From assembly GCA_005281725.1 (NCBI GenBank), contig SSBO01000007.1:5365582-5429581 (forward strand): a stretch of 64,000 bases of DNA. Direction: 5' to 3'. This document shows positions 14,701-32,400 of the stretch, in pieces (the stretch's first letter is position 1; each line of letters begins with the position of its first letter). Under the pieces are notes generated by a model. It searched no databases and had not been told where the DNA came from. It was given only the letters and a program-made list of their open reading frames with translations. Source of the DNA: Wuchereria bancrofti. Its lineage: Eukaryota; Nematoda; Chromadorea; Rhabditida; Onchocercidae. The position numbers and the translations under genes were made by a program.

Positions 14701-17700
14701 AATAACTGTCGACAATATGCTACTTTTGCCATAGACGCCTGAAACAATATATTCCCTATTATTCATTTAGAAAGCAGAAACCATGACTTTTAGCTTTTTA
14801 CTTTGTTATTAATAATAAATTTGGAATGAATTCCGCATATATTGTAGGATAGAAGAAATTCTGACATCGATTGATGGAACTTTGATGAAGAATTTGATAA
14901 AAAATTATAACTAACTTTTGTTTGTGGTAGATCCATAGCGCATCTAGGATACATCAAGCCTCGTCCACCTGATTCCGAAAGAAATGGCGTACGAGTCGAC
15001 AAATTCGGAGGTCGAAGGATACCAGTTGACAAACGCTCATAAACATTCATAAAGGTTCTTTTCGAAGACGCCTGCGCGTTATGCATAATAATATCAACAG
15101 TTAAGTTATATTTTTTATCAGCTGAAAATAACGGAATTTCCAATCAAATTTGAATCCGAACTTCAAATTCGAAATAAGTACCGTCATTGCAATACTGTGT
15201 TCCGTTTCTTTATTGTTAGTGGGGACAGAATCGGGTTCAATACTCTTCCGTCGCCTATGTCGCGTTGTCACTAAGCGCCATCCATCATCACCTTGATCTT
15301 CCCCTATAAAAGACTGTTGTAGTGGAAGCAAGTTCTCGATTTCCATGAATCTATTTGCAAATTTAAGAATAAACTTTCATCATTGAAAAGTAGGTGCAAT
15401 AAGAATGCAACGGAGTGTGTTACGACTTTGTGAATTTATTAGCAATGAACTGAAATAAAGAAAATGAAATAAACGAAAAAAATAAAAGTTACTTAATTCA
15501 ATCCCTTTTTTATGATTCTCTTTATCTGATACTTCTTTGTGCTGTAGTGTTGTTGTAGTTGAAGACAACACAGATTGCGCCGGTTGTGGTAATTTGGCTT
15601 TCAGTTTTTTGTCCGCACTCTGTACATGAACAACAACTGGTGATCTGCAGTCGGACTCATTATATAACATATACAGGAAATATTATTAAAAACTAGAACT
15701 ATATGTACATAACAATTCGTCAAGCTTCAAGAAATAAGTGATACAAGTTTTCGAAAAGAAGAATAAGAGATGGTGAAAAATGAAGATTTTTATAGATCTT
15801 TTCAAAATATAAAATCCGACAACATTAATGCAATATTTGGAACGTAGCATTACATACAACAGCACGTGATCAAGTGTTGAATGCTTTGACAAAAATGTGT
15901 CCAGTTTCACATTATAAAATTAAGCGATATCAAATGAGATCGGTATCATGATAAAAAGGAGGCTTAAAATATCAATAAAAAAGTCAGCTATCTATAGTCT
16001 AATAAATATTAGAGACTCCAAATTTTTAAAAAATTTTCGTTGGGTAGCAAAATTCAAAAAGAAAAAAAAATGATGAAAGAAAACAGAATGATATCAGTAT
16101 CTTCGCAAAAACGCGCATAATTAATCCAAATGTGAGAGAAGGTGCTCAAATAAATATCAAATAAAGCAATATTTTAAACTAATCTATGCTGCAACACTCA
16201 TGAAGATCTTCATGATTTTAATAGCATTAATATCCTATACAAACGTAGTGGATTATTTTCAGCAAAGTAATAATCTCAATGAACTCACAAAATGGATATT
16301 TCTTTATAGAGAGAAAGAGATACCACCGTTGTAAACAGACCCAAACTGGGGATCAACTTATTGCTTTGTCATTTAAAATATTCCTATAAAGAAATATCCT
16401 ATCTTTATTCTAAGCAATAAAACTACCAACCGCTGAAATCGTGGTACGACCCAACTCAAAGTTGTGCGTGAACTGTGTCACACTCTGTTATAAATAAGTT
16501 ATGGGAATTTTGTTGTCCAAAATAACAGAAAAATTGTACGGATAAAAAAATCGATGAATGAGATTCCAAAGAAAACACGTTATTTCAAACCGCAAAAAGA
16601 GAAAGAGATAGCAAAGGAAAGACGAATAGGTCTTGTCTGGACAATGATAACTACTGTTGTATAAGAAATTGCTCTATGGTAAAGCATTTAAAGATGCTTA
16701 GCTTCAATAATTCTGCAAATGTACTTTAAGAAAACTTATCTGGAAATTAGTCCTTATTGTGTGTCAAAGAGACAAACTTGTATTGAAATGTTTCCCGATA
16801 CCAAAGTAACATGTAACACGACAAAATCAATATTATCAGACATGACAAAAAGCTTTTACTAGAAAACTAATTATTCGAACATCAAAAGAATGCAAAGACT
16901 TCAATACCAACTCCTTGCAAGCACCGTAACTAAGCCTACCAAAACGCAGTTCAATTTCCAATCTCAAAAGCAAGTATAAATTTCAATTCATAATTGCGTA
17001 GGTGACGAAACATATACTACTACTTTATTTCTAAGTTGAATCGAAATCATATTACAGCATGAAGGTTTGAAATATGAACTAACTTCGAAATATTGAAGTA
17101 AAATGACGTCCAAAAGTTTGAAAAATTCGAGAAAAGATCACGGACAGAGAATCAAAAAGAAAAAAAAAAGTTCGTTATGATAATGTAAAAGACATAGCGA
17201 TTAGTGTTAAACAACGGAAAGAGAACATAACATTCCAATTTTGTATGAAAGGAACTTTTTTCAATTGAGATTTTTTCAGAGCTTACTTTCTTTCATAACT
17301 TACTTTTCCATCCCTAGCCTCTGATAGCGTAATGAAGTTGTAAGGTATGATATTATGGCTACCTGCGCAACTAGATCATTAGTTATTGGAAGAAATTCCA
17401 TTCCTTGTTTTAGCCTACCACACAAGCAGAGATGAGAGAATATTTATACTGCGAATGTGAACAAAATCCTATAACTATAAACTCTTTCAGAGTAGAAGGC
17501 TATATAATTTTTTCCGAATAGCCAAAGAAAATCGAAGACTTACAGTTTAAGCATATTTATAAGGGTGTCAGCACCCTTTTTATCTGGTCCTCCAACGATT
17601 GTCTTTGCAGGAGGTGATATTGCTTTTCGAATTTCCCAAGCGACTGCATGTCGTCTACAGGATGGATAAAGAAATTAGAAGACCGAATAGTTACAAACTA

Positions 17701-18358
17701 ATTTAAAAAAATCAAATGGATTTTAAAAACAACATTATTCGTACAAACCACACTTGCTGGTAGATTATTCAATGTAAAAAATATTGGCGTACTACAAATA
17801 TAAGTTGGAAAAAATGCATACTTGCTTTTTTCATCCCAACCAACTTCCAGCTGAATTGTTTTGATGAGTGATTCAAAATCGCGAACAGAATTTGAAAGAT
17901 ACATCAGTGCTTCCTAAGCAGAAGAAAAAATGTAAAAAACTAACGGTTTATTATTCGGGTTGTCCTCTAATAATATACAGTCCTTCTCAAACTTCACAGA
18001 AAGTTTGCAGAGTGCAGCAGACATTCATCCTAACTAAGCGCTCCGATTGTGTAAGCATGACTCATTCTTCACTAAATTTATCATTTATTGGAAATCTCTA
18101 AATCGCAGTTAACAACTACATACTAATAAATTTGATTGACAGAAAATTAGAAACTTTGCATCCATTAACGGTTTGCTCCTTGTGACATATTTCATAGATG
18201 CAATCAATTGTTCGGTTAAGTGTTTCAATATAATACGTCCACTGTTTGGCTTTTTCTCGACTTCCACTAGTTTTTTTTTCAGATAGTGACGAAGGTTCCT
18301 CGTAAACTGTATTGGAGTAGATTTGTTCAGGAGCTAAATACGAGTTGTCCATAGACAT
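6518..18358 (-). CDS. SCAPER homologue (S-phase cyclin A-associated protein in the ER)
   Basis: A large multi-exon gene matching SCAPER from end to end. The N-terminal domain has QWTYYIETLNRTIDCIYEIC (near 18.2 kb) and DFESLIKTIQLE (17.8 kb), then HAVAWEIRKAISPP (17.6 kb) and DDGWRLV (15.3 kb). Next comes the SCAPER box SWGEIVERE followed by HEKLSSPSRKR (13.2 kb). A long charged coiled coil follows (13-11.7 kb), including FINTIGADNMRHDV. A C2H2 zinc finger is split by an intron: CKLC ends one exon at about 11.45 kb, and SHFLSASH begins the next at 11.16 kb. The C-terminal helical-repeat domain runs over 11-6.5 kb and contains SLPLGYFSNRELMAILMPTL. The last exon ends FPRKFWSDAIEYFRSC then stop. 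Human SCAPER binds cyclin A, sits on the ER, and takes part in ribosome-linked tubulin mRNA decay with TTC5 and CCR4-NOT; that function here is inferred. The start at 18358 lies 37 nt after a splice acceptor. The link before the last conserved motif is much shorter than in vertebrates. Internal exon borders are not all fixed. Confidence 0.92.
6809..6836. repeat. 28-bp perfect palindrome in last SCAPER intron
   Basis: The sequence around tagtactttgcaaagtacta reads identically on both strands for 28 bases with no loop. It lies within the last SCAPER intron, about 15 bases inside the donor GTTAGT, so in RNA it could form a tight hairpin next to that donor. Confidence 0.9.
11722..11773. repeat. 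(AAAT)n/(AT)n microsatellite
   Basis: A compound simple repeat, aaat units running into about 14 AT units, inside a SCAPER intron. A short gat-triplet run follows near 11795. Confidence 0.9.
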
Positions 18359-19787
18359 CTTGATACGTTCGCCAGACTTATTTATCAAACTTCACCTGGA
18401 AACTTAACGTATCAACACTAACTGCACACAAGCCATTATGCTCAATGATTCAAATTGGATCAAAGGAAGAAATGACATATTGTGTTTCAGGTCTCCTAAA
18501 GTTAATTCATTCTCTTAACAATTTTGATAACTTCCAGAAGTTTTAAGTATTGAAATTCGATGCCTTAGCATCTACTCGCTGACACTACTTTCTAAACGTC
18601 AAGTTTACGGGCCTATGACCTGCTCTGCATCTCTTCATAAGTTCCCTTCTTTCATCATGCGTACATTACTGAGGGATGCAATATGATTGGGTTAAGGAAT
18701 CCACCTAGTTTTACTGTATGGGAGAAGAAAATTCGGTGAAAATACTGTTTACTCTCTTGGTATATTCAAGAACTGAACCTACCCAATCTCTTATTCCCTC
18801 GAATGTCAAAATAAACCAAACCTAAACCTTCCTCCCTCTCCCAATATATGACTAATAACCCATCTCTTCACTACTACACTAAAGTGAACGTGAAATGCGG
18901 CTCGGCCAGCAATTCAACTGGCTACTTTGGCCATATTATGGTACTTGAAGCTGTCAGAAATTGATGTGATAGCGTTCCTGTATCGTAGGACTCCTCAGAT
19001 ACATTTTCATCTCAACACTGTAGAACTTTATCATTTTTACCTCTCTATAAATATGCCCGAAAAGTCCTATAACAGACAGTGCTATCCACCTTTCATATAT
19101 TTCAGTAATATTGGGTGATAATTGGTCACTATTCCAACTCTCAGTCAAATTAGTCACTTCTAGCAAGTTAACGCATAAAACGGAAACATTCCGGAAGAGG
19201 GCAATTAATGCACATTGCATTTGCAATGCAACGCCTGGTAAAAGCTGACTGATTATTATCGGGAAAGTTTACACACATTGTATTCATAACATCACAAACT
19301 TTTCGCATATAAAAAAGTAAGACGATATAAAACAAAAACTTGAAAAGGTCTTAAGAATATTACCAAAAAAGAGACGAATGCGAAGTATCATGTTTATAAC
19401 AATACTTTGCTTCTTATTTTATACATCCAATCTTTAGTTGATTAGTTCACTCAAAGCAAAGAGCAACAATTTTATAAATTATTGCAGTTCAATTCTCCAA
19501 TTTGAAAACATTAGTCTGTAACTGCATACAATAATAAATTAGTAAGATAAACAACTTAAATAATAGCTGCTTTTGAAACCGTGAAAAACATAAAAATGTC
19601 TGCCAAAACCATTTAAAAAATACAAAACATTAAAAAGATACAAACAAACATAAAATGCACAACGATCACATTCTCACAAGCTGTCAAAAACTAAAATTTC
19701 AGAGACTTTGCTGTAACTAAAAAATCTATTTAATCTAAAAAAAATATACGTTTGGTTAACGAAAAAAGAGAATCAGTTACAATTTCA
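18359..19787. other. intergenic region upstream of SCAPER
   Basis: About 1.4 kb between the SCAPER start and the stop of the DPP8/9-like gene. It should contain the SCAPER promoter and the 3' UTR of dpf-3. Two overlapping opposed frames at 18.93-19.23 kb have no family signal. Nothing else is recognised. Confidence 0.5.
18396..18403 (-). promoter_or_regulatory. candidate trans-splice acceptor of SCAPER gene
   Basis: The minus strand reads gtttccag immediately before the short 5' UTR, 37 nt upstream of the ATG at 18358. No good upstream donor with coding potential is evident, so spliced-leader addition is the simplest reading. A normal 5' UTR intron is the alternative. Confidence 0.45.
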
Positions 19788-25294
<5,507 letters not shown>

Positions 25295-25325
25295 GCACTA
25301 GCCTATTAGTCTATTAATGTGTGTC

Positions 25326-25332
25326 CTGAAAG
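25326..25332 (-). promoter_or_regulatory. candidate trans-splice acceptor of dpf-3
   Basis: The minus strand reads ctttcag 31 nt before the ATG at 25294. An in-frame stop lies just upstream of that ATG, which supports this start. Confidence 0.5.
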
Positions 25333-25379
25333 GAAGCAAATGACCTTTTAATTGGAGAATCGCTTAGTAATAAATGACG

Positions 25380-25393
25380 GAGAGAGAGAGAGA
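25380..25393. repeat. (GA)n tract in divergent promoter
   Basis: Seven GA units between dpf-3 and coq-1. GA/CT tracts are common promoter elements in animals; function here is untested. Confidence 0.8.
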
Positions 25394-25670
25394 ATAGCAA
25401 CGATTCCTTGGACATCCCTGGACGACTGCATGCTCACCCACTACCCCAATGACTCGGAATCACAACGAGGCACGGTTTAAGAACCGCGGCCGCTTTATTA
25501 AAACTGAATGTTTGAAGTTCGGTTGTCAACTGAGAAACATTTGGCGGAGTATTTTTAAGGTTATGAATTACAGTATAAATCCGGTAAGATTCTTGCTGAT
25601 AGGTCTAGACAGCAATGAATCAATTGTTTTATAGTCTTTAACTAAGTCTTAGTCACTGATAATTGTTCAA

Positions 25671-25678
25671 GTTTTCAG
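25671..25678 (+). promoter_or_regulatory. candidate trans-splice acceptor of coq-1
   Basis: gttttcag ends 15 nt before the ATG at 25694. It is close to the ideal nematode acceptor and supports this otherwise weakly marked first exon. Confidence 0.6.
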
Positions 25679-25693
25679 CTTTCGGTTCAATCG

Positions 25694-28412
25694 ATGGATT
25701 ATATGAAATGGCGTGCTAAGAGTTTATATTGTATACATTCCATTTGGAACCGACAGCTTTCCTCTTCACTTTTGCCACAAAATGTAAAACTTTTCCTAAT
25801 TTGTTTGCATCAAACCCTCAGTGAATTAAATGTTGTATATTGCTAGTGTTGATATATGTGATGTCTTCAAATCGAATACAAGGGGAGGAAAGAAGAGTAC
25901 ATTTTATTAATATTACGCAGTTGTTTGGAACTTTGTATAAAACTGTACTGAGCTCAAAAACTGCATTATCCTATGCTTTTTTTCTGACGAACTACGTTTT
26001 CGAAATTATGCTACTCTGAAAATGATATTACCCGCTTGTCTTGGTTTAAAAATTCTTGTGAAACTCTAGACTTTGTAAAATTTCAGCAAAAATATTAATT
26101 TATTCGTTCCATAAATTTATATATCCAAAGAAAAGAGAAATTCTTGCAAAAACAAACAGTAGAATTACATTTAAATTGTTTGAAATGATTAGTAAATATG
26201 GATGAAGTTTGCAAATGGTACAGAGTACTATTTCACAGGCAGTCATAATTTTTTTTAATTATACCAAGTAATGATTTTGTTTAGCTCATAGTTTTACATC
26301 AGACAACATCACCTCAAACCATAAGAACTCGCAAATTTTATCGCCCATATCTGGCTGCCGAAGAAGTCTCTAGTACACGGTTGCCCAGCTTTATCAGGGA
26401 TAAGCTGAAAGCACTTCAGGTAATTTTCATACATCGAGATGTCGTGTTGATCCTCAGATCTACTAACTGAGCATCGAGTTTGAATTATGCTTCGTTTTAC
26501 AGTCTGAAATCATGGAAACCCTTGTGCGAAATGCAGAAAACAGCCCGTCATTATTATCGACATGTTTTTCAAGTTCAGCGTTCACGAAAACTTTCCAAGA
26601 AATGGCTAAATATTATTTTGATCAAGGCGGAAAATTGTTTCGGCCCACCATTTGTTTGTTGATGGCTAGAGCATGCAATCAGTTTGAACCTAAATCGTTG
26701 GTTTCTTTCCACAACTTAACATACTGACAAGCACTGTCAATATTTTATCTTTTTATAGCTTCCAACTTCTGATTTTCAAATAACACACATCGCAGACGTT
26801 GTTAAGAACTATGTAGTTTTCAAGATCACGTATAGGACCACTTCATGTTCTTTCCTTTTCGTTCATCTCTGAAGTGACCGTGCCATGCGATACATCGATT
26901 TTAAATCTCAAGAGCCTTTTACATTGGTTGTATTCTTTTCAGGATGTTAGTAGATTCGGGTCGTGAAACAGTAACAAGAAATCAGTACAAAATAGCGGTT
27001 ATATCAGAAATGATACACACTGCATCATTGGTTCATGATGACGTTATCGATAAGGCTGATATAAGGCGGGGAAGTCGAACTATGAATGCACTTTGGGGCA
27101 ATAAAATGGTAATCAGTCTGTCCGCTGGGATTCTGACAAAACAAGATACCACCACTTTAATTATACATTTCATTTTAATGCCAAAAACTCCGACTTTAGG
27201 CTGGAAGAAATAATGTACTTGATATTTTTCGTTATCGCTAAATTGTTCGGGAATTTAAATTTTTGTAAAACGTAAATAAGTGTTTTTTGAGAGAAACTTT
27301 GATTGAACTCCTACTTAGTTTATTATTCTAATACGGGATTCCATTAAAAACATCAATTTACAGTCTTAGGATTAGACTTCAAGAAAAAAACTGTGGTGAT
27401 TAGTTACAGTTTTTGTCGTTAGAAAAATATGTTTTAGGCAGTATTGGTGGGAGATTTCATTCTGGCTCGTGCAACGCAGGTGTTATGCAGCATTGGAAGA
27501 CCGTCCGTTATTTCGGTGATGGCAACTATCATTGAAGATTTAGTGAAAGGCGAGTTCATGCAAATGAATGATGGGACAGATTTGAATGCTACGCAAAGGT
27601 TCAACAAATATATGGCTAAGACTTACTCAAAAACAGCATCTCTTTTCGCGAATAGCTGCAAATCAGCTGCAATGCTTTCAGGTCAGTAATGATAGGGATA
27701 ACTTCAGGAATCTCTTAAAACTTTGCACCTGAGTTGGCATGGTTATTCTGTTAAATTTACCTTATGGATTTGTATGTGATATGACAATGACTATTACACA
27801 TCGAATAATTCGTTAATTTTAAGATGTGTCAGAGGCAGACGAACTTTCCGCATACGAGTACGGGAAATCTTTAGGCATCGCCTTCCAAATGATTGATGAC
27901 TTGTTGGATTATGTTTCCACATCATCCGTTACGGGAAAACCGACTGCAAACGATCTGAAGCTGGGTAATTCATTTGTAATTCAATAAAGATTTAGTTATC
28001 TAATTTCTCAGTCAAATTTGTCATTCCAGGACTTGCAACAGCTCCTGTTCTCTTCGCTGCTGAAGAATATCCTGAGCTAAATAAACTAATAACAAGAAGT
28101 TTTTCTAAAGAAGGTGATATAGAATTGGCTTGGGAAATTGTTGGTAACAGCACTGGTCTGCAAAAAACACGAACTGCAGCTCGGGAACATGCTGAACACG
28201 CCGTTAAGATGGTATCAACAGCATTTTGTAAATTAACCTACTTCTCCATAATTTTCCTATCACGCATAACTAACAAAGAATATTTTAAGTAACCTATCTA
28301 TATCAACCTAAAAAGTTCTTGATACTTTCAGGTCCGCAATTTCCCAAACGGTGATGGAGTGCGCGATCATTTGATACAAATAGCTTTATCACAAACTGAA
28401 AGAAATAGGTAG
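25694..28412 (+). CDS. coq-1: Polyprenyl diphosphate synthase subunit 1 (COQ-1/PDSS1)
   Basis: Makes the long isoprenoid tail of ubiquinone from farnesyl or geranylgeranyl diphosphate and IPP in mitochondria. Exons are 25694-25783, 26303-26419, 26503-26696, 26943-27108, 27438-27681, 27824-27964, 28030-28211 and 28332-28412. Phases close throughout and give 404 residues. Motifs seen are [17 protein letters not shown], the first aspartate-rich motif in [42 protein letters not shown], the second aspartate-rich motif IDDLLDY, and [18 protein letters not shown], all as in PDSS1. The first 30 residues are rich in Arg, Lys and Ser with one acidic residue, as expected for a mitochondrial presequence. 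Exon 1 rests on the acceptor just before it and on phase, not on similarity. Exon 2 could instead begin at 26285, also in phase. The exon 3 donor must be GTTGGT at 26697, because the next GT breaks the frame. The gene is divergent to dpf-3. Confidence 0.93.
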
Positions 28413-29464
28413 TCACAAAAGTATTAATGTCCAAACTTATTCTGGAAAATTTCATGTTTCCTAAACATGAGATACAAGGATTTTGGCAAGTTCGACAAAT
28501 TCCGGTACCCTACTTAGTTTCCAAACAAGGTACTAAATTTATCAGAGGAAATGTTTGCGATCTTTTTCAAAAATATGATGTAACACTGCCGTACGAACTA
28601 ATCATAAAATCCTTCGCTTACATTTAAATTTGTTGTTTCCTATATGTTGTTTACATTTGTCAGTTCAAAGTTTCTTACCTTAATATTTGTTTCGTAGATA
28701 TCAAAATTTATCAAAGTCTGAAATTAGAACTAAAATCCGAAATTTTATTGACACATAAGATATGTAAAACGCATCATTCGCAAGCAAAACGATGAATTTT
28801 TCCAAAAGCCTTTCAAGAATGATGTTGCGTGCCAATTTTCTCAACATTCTGCTCATCTAACTTCTTCACTTCATCTATCACGAGTTTAATGTCTCTTAGG
28901 AATTATATAATTTTTCGAATTCAGTTCCTAGTGCCTTTCAAGAGATTTGATAAGGTAGAGTTTTTTGACCGCTTTATTTTTACTCTTTCCTCATGTTAAA
29001 TTACGTTAATTTAGGTGGAGTTCATATTGTTTTGTCAATAACAATATAGAATTATTTTAATATACTCATCAGCCAAGACCTGCCGAAAGCATTGCATTTC
29101 AAATTTATGAAATACTATTTCGCTGTTCTGCAGCAACATTAGGACTGCTTTGAATTTTTGACCCCTAACTTTATCATCTCACTGGACCTTGAATTTTATG
29201 GTGAATGACGAGCTAAGGGTTAAAAAAAACATTAGACAGACTTTTCTTTAGTTTGTGCCGTCTTTATTCAATTTTCGGCTAGTGTCAATTCTACAGAATG
29301 TTTCGAAATGGTTGTTTTTCACATTTTGCTTACTTTAGATGACCTTTTGGTTTGTTTTCAATCTGAGCTCGTAGATTGTTAGCAACAGTAAGATGAAAAA
29401 AAAGATATGAACGGTAACAAAACATTTCGTTTATACAATATGCGGGAGAAAAATTTATTTACAG
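28413..29464. other. convergent 3' region between coq-1 and rlbp-1
   Basis: About 1 kb where two genes converge; it holds both 3' UTRs. A 66-codon frame at 28427-28627 starts just after the coq-1 stop but resembles no family. Nothing else is recognised. Confidence 0.5.
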
Positions 29465-32400
29465 CTAAAATCTTGTAACTAATAATGTGAGCCTTTTAAC
29501 AGCATTTAGTTCAATCTGAGCTCGTAGTTGGCAGCAAGCATTTCGAAGTGAAACTATTTCGGACAACAAATTATCTCGTTCCTTCTCTTCTTTTAAACAT
29601 TCATCCCTCCAGTATTCTTCCCCGTATTCGTCGTCGATGTTTTTTAAAGTTTCGAAATTTTTGTTCTTAAAATGAATTAGGAAAAAATACTAACATTACA
29701 ATTGTAATAACTTTAATTGTATTTAAAAATCTATTATTCTATTTCATTTTGAGAGATTTATTTGGAAGAGGTTTTTTTGCAAATCTTTTAATGTATGAAT
29801 TTGGAAAGCATCAGTGTAAACTTCCATCAAATTACATTCTGAGTTTGCGAATTCCATAAAAAAAATGTCCGAATATTTGAAAGTACAACTGCCTAGTGAT
29901 AAATCAAAAGCAAAAAAGAATTGCGTATATTCCATATCGCATATATAAAAGTGCATTACCAACGCTACCTGGGAATTCAAACAGCTACATTTTCAACAAA
30001 AAATTATTTGAATGCTCAAGTGAATTTTCAGCTTATATAAATAACTGCAGAATCTACCAAAATGAGCTTTAGACATTTTCTTTATAGACTGTTTCTGACT
30101 ATCAACTTTTCTTATCTGAACTAACAAGCGTCGAAGTAGAAATGACCTCGGCCACCAAGAAAAAAATCTTACTTCCATAGCATTTAGACAGTGATCCAAA
30201 GCAATTATTTCTAATTTATGACGAGCGATGTCCTCGCGTAGAGCTGTACAAGCGGCTAGTAATTGCTTCTCTTCAAACATTTCCAATGTTGGAGTTGGAC
30301 CATCATTTTTTCGTGTCTCGATTTTTCCCGAATTTTCCATACGTATACTTTTGAGCTGAAATGCTATAGGCGGGAAGTATATTTGTTAGATGCGAAATTT
30401 AAAAATAATGGATGGATAGTGACAGTTGCATAAGCTGAGATGTTTGTTCGAAATAGCAGGGAACTCAAAAGCTCAGAATAACTTGCATATATCACCTGTT
30501 TCAATTTAAAACTTCGTGATAAAAGCACTCGACGATTTCAGGAGAGATTACAATTAAATAGCATTTTGGGAAAACTTAATGTGCATGAAGCATTGATTTG
30601 GTTGATTTTGGTTTTGGTTTAATGTGCATGAAGCATAAATGTAAATGATTATTGCATGCGTTTCGTCCATTTCAAAAGACAAATAGTTAAATAGAAATCC
30701 TTCCCTGTATTCAACTGTATGCCTATCTTATTTGTAAAAGTGTCTTTACCTGAAAACTATAACTTTCCTGGCAAATGAAATAATTTAAAAAATATTTTGA
30801 GAAAGCAAAGCCCTGAAATATCAAGCAGAGGGAGAAGTCTCTTTTTTGATACTGAAAACATGAATAAAGCCCTTCAAAAAGGAAGTAGAATAATACATAG
30901 CGAATACTTCAAACTCTAACTTGAAAAGATAGGACTCTTCTCTTTTCATTTTGTTGGCTCTCTCTCTTTGCCAAATCACGGTTATATAATTCAAAAATGA
31001 ATTCAATAACATCAATTTAATTTCATAATAAAGTCTAACCAATTATGTAGTATCTAAAGAACTTTTGTAATGATGCAAAAGTGATGAATGATTTTAATAA
31101 TTTATCTCTTACAATGTCTCACTTATAATTTAAATTTAATTGAAATTAAATTTAAAAATTTTTTTAATTCAATTAATTTTTTAAAATTTTTTATTAAATT
31201 TTTTTCAATTTAATTGAAAAAAAAAGGATTCCCCAAAAGAATATCAGAAAATAATTAGTCCGAACTACGAATGAATTTCCCCTAATTTCCTTAAAAGCCC
31301 TCATAGAGAAAAAGAATCAGTGATTTAAAAAGAAAAAAAAAACATTTTAGGACTTCTTAGAAGGATTTTAGAAAAAACATCCTTTCCATCTCGACGAATG
31401 ACGGACATCAACGGTGCTGGGTATGCTTACTGCTTGAAAATTAGGTTACTCGTGTGTTGAAGCCTGATCCATTTGATTGCAAGCATTTTTCTGGATCTAA
31501 TATGCATTTTGCTTACAACGGGCTCTTGAAAGCGAGTGAATTCAAGAAGTTACATATGATAAATAATTATATGATTTCAATTTTCTGATACATACGAAAT
31601 AAAACAAAACATTTACTTTTCTGTTAAGCATTGTGATTGCAGTCTGTACATCCCACAACTCTTCTTCTGTTTGTTTCGTTGGTAAATTTAATTCTCGAAG
31701 CTCTTCTATCTGTAAGTTTAAAAAATACTACAACAAAATGGGTATCAAGAAAGTGATGAATTTTTGGACCAAGAAAACAATGAGCTAAGAACAGATATGG
31801 GCTTTTTGAAGTGTCGAAATAGTTTGATTATGATTAAATTTTTTGATTGTAAAATGTGCAAGCTAAAATATATTTTCTAAACAGGTTAAAACAAAAAAGA
31901 TACGAGGATTTAAAATATGCATATTGCTTAGGATGGAAAAACGTATCTGATAGATGTAATTTTCATGAAAAATATTATTAAGTATGTTTCCAGTTTTTGT
32001 TAATAAAGAAGTGTTGTCGCTAATAAAAGCTTACTTGTAGATGAAGTTGTTGCAGACGACTTCGTTGCTTCCGTTCCTCACCACGAAGCCCTTCCTCGGA
32101 ATCCGACAAATCTCCTTCGCATATAATCTTTGGTGATTTTGGTGCCACATATCTTAAAGTAATATTTCCTTGAAATGGAGCTGCCAATATGTATACTCAA
32201 TTCTTAACTGACTTAAAAGCAGCACTCGCTTTATTTCCGAATGAATCTCTCTTCAACGAAAATCATATTCTCGACTTCATGCACAATGGAATTGAGAGGA
32301 AGAGCTCAGTAGTGTTATTTGAAAAAAAAATACCGAGATAGTACAATCCCAGAAAATCTTCTAAATCATGATTAATTGATCTAAATTTAAAATTAAAGGA

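Larger units (their letters stand above)
25295..25693. promoter_or_regulatory. shared divergent promoter region, dpf-3 / coq-1
   Basis: The two start codons face away from each other 399 bp apart. Their predicted trans-splice acceptors lie at 25326-25332 (dpf-3 side) and 25671-25678 (coq-1 side), leaving about 340 bp for both promoters. The segment holds a GA tract and a GC-rich patch with accgcggccgct near 25484, unusual in this AT-rich window. No TATA-like element stands out. Confidence 0.6.

Noticed and set aside
28427..28627. 66-codon plus-strand frame just after coq-1
   Set aside because: It starts 14 bases after the coq-1 stop in another frame, has no recognisable domain, and fits the 3' UTR.
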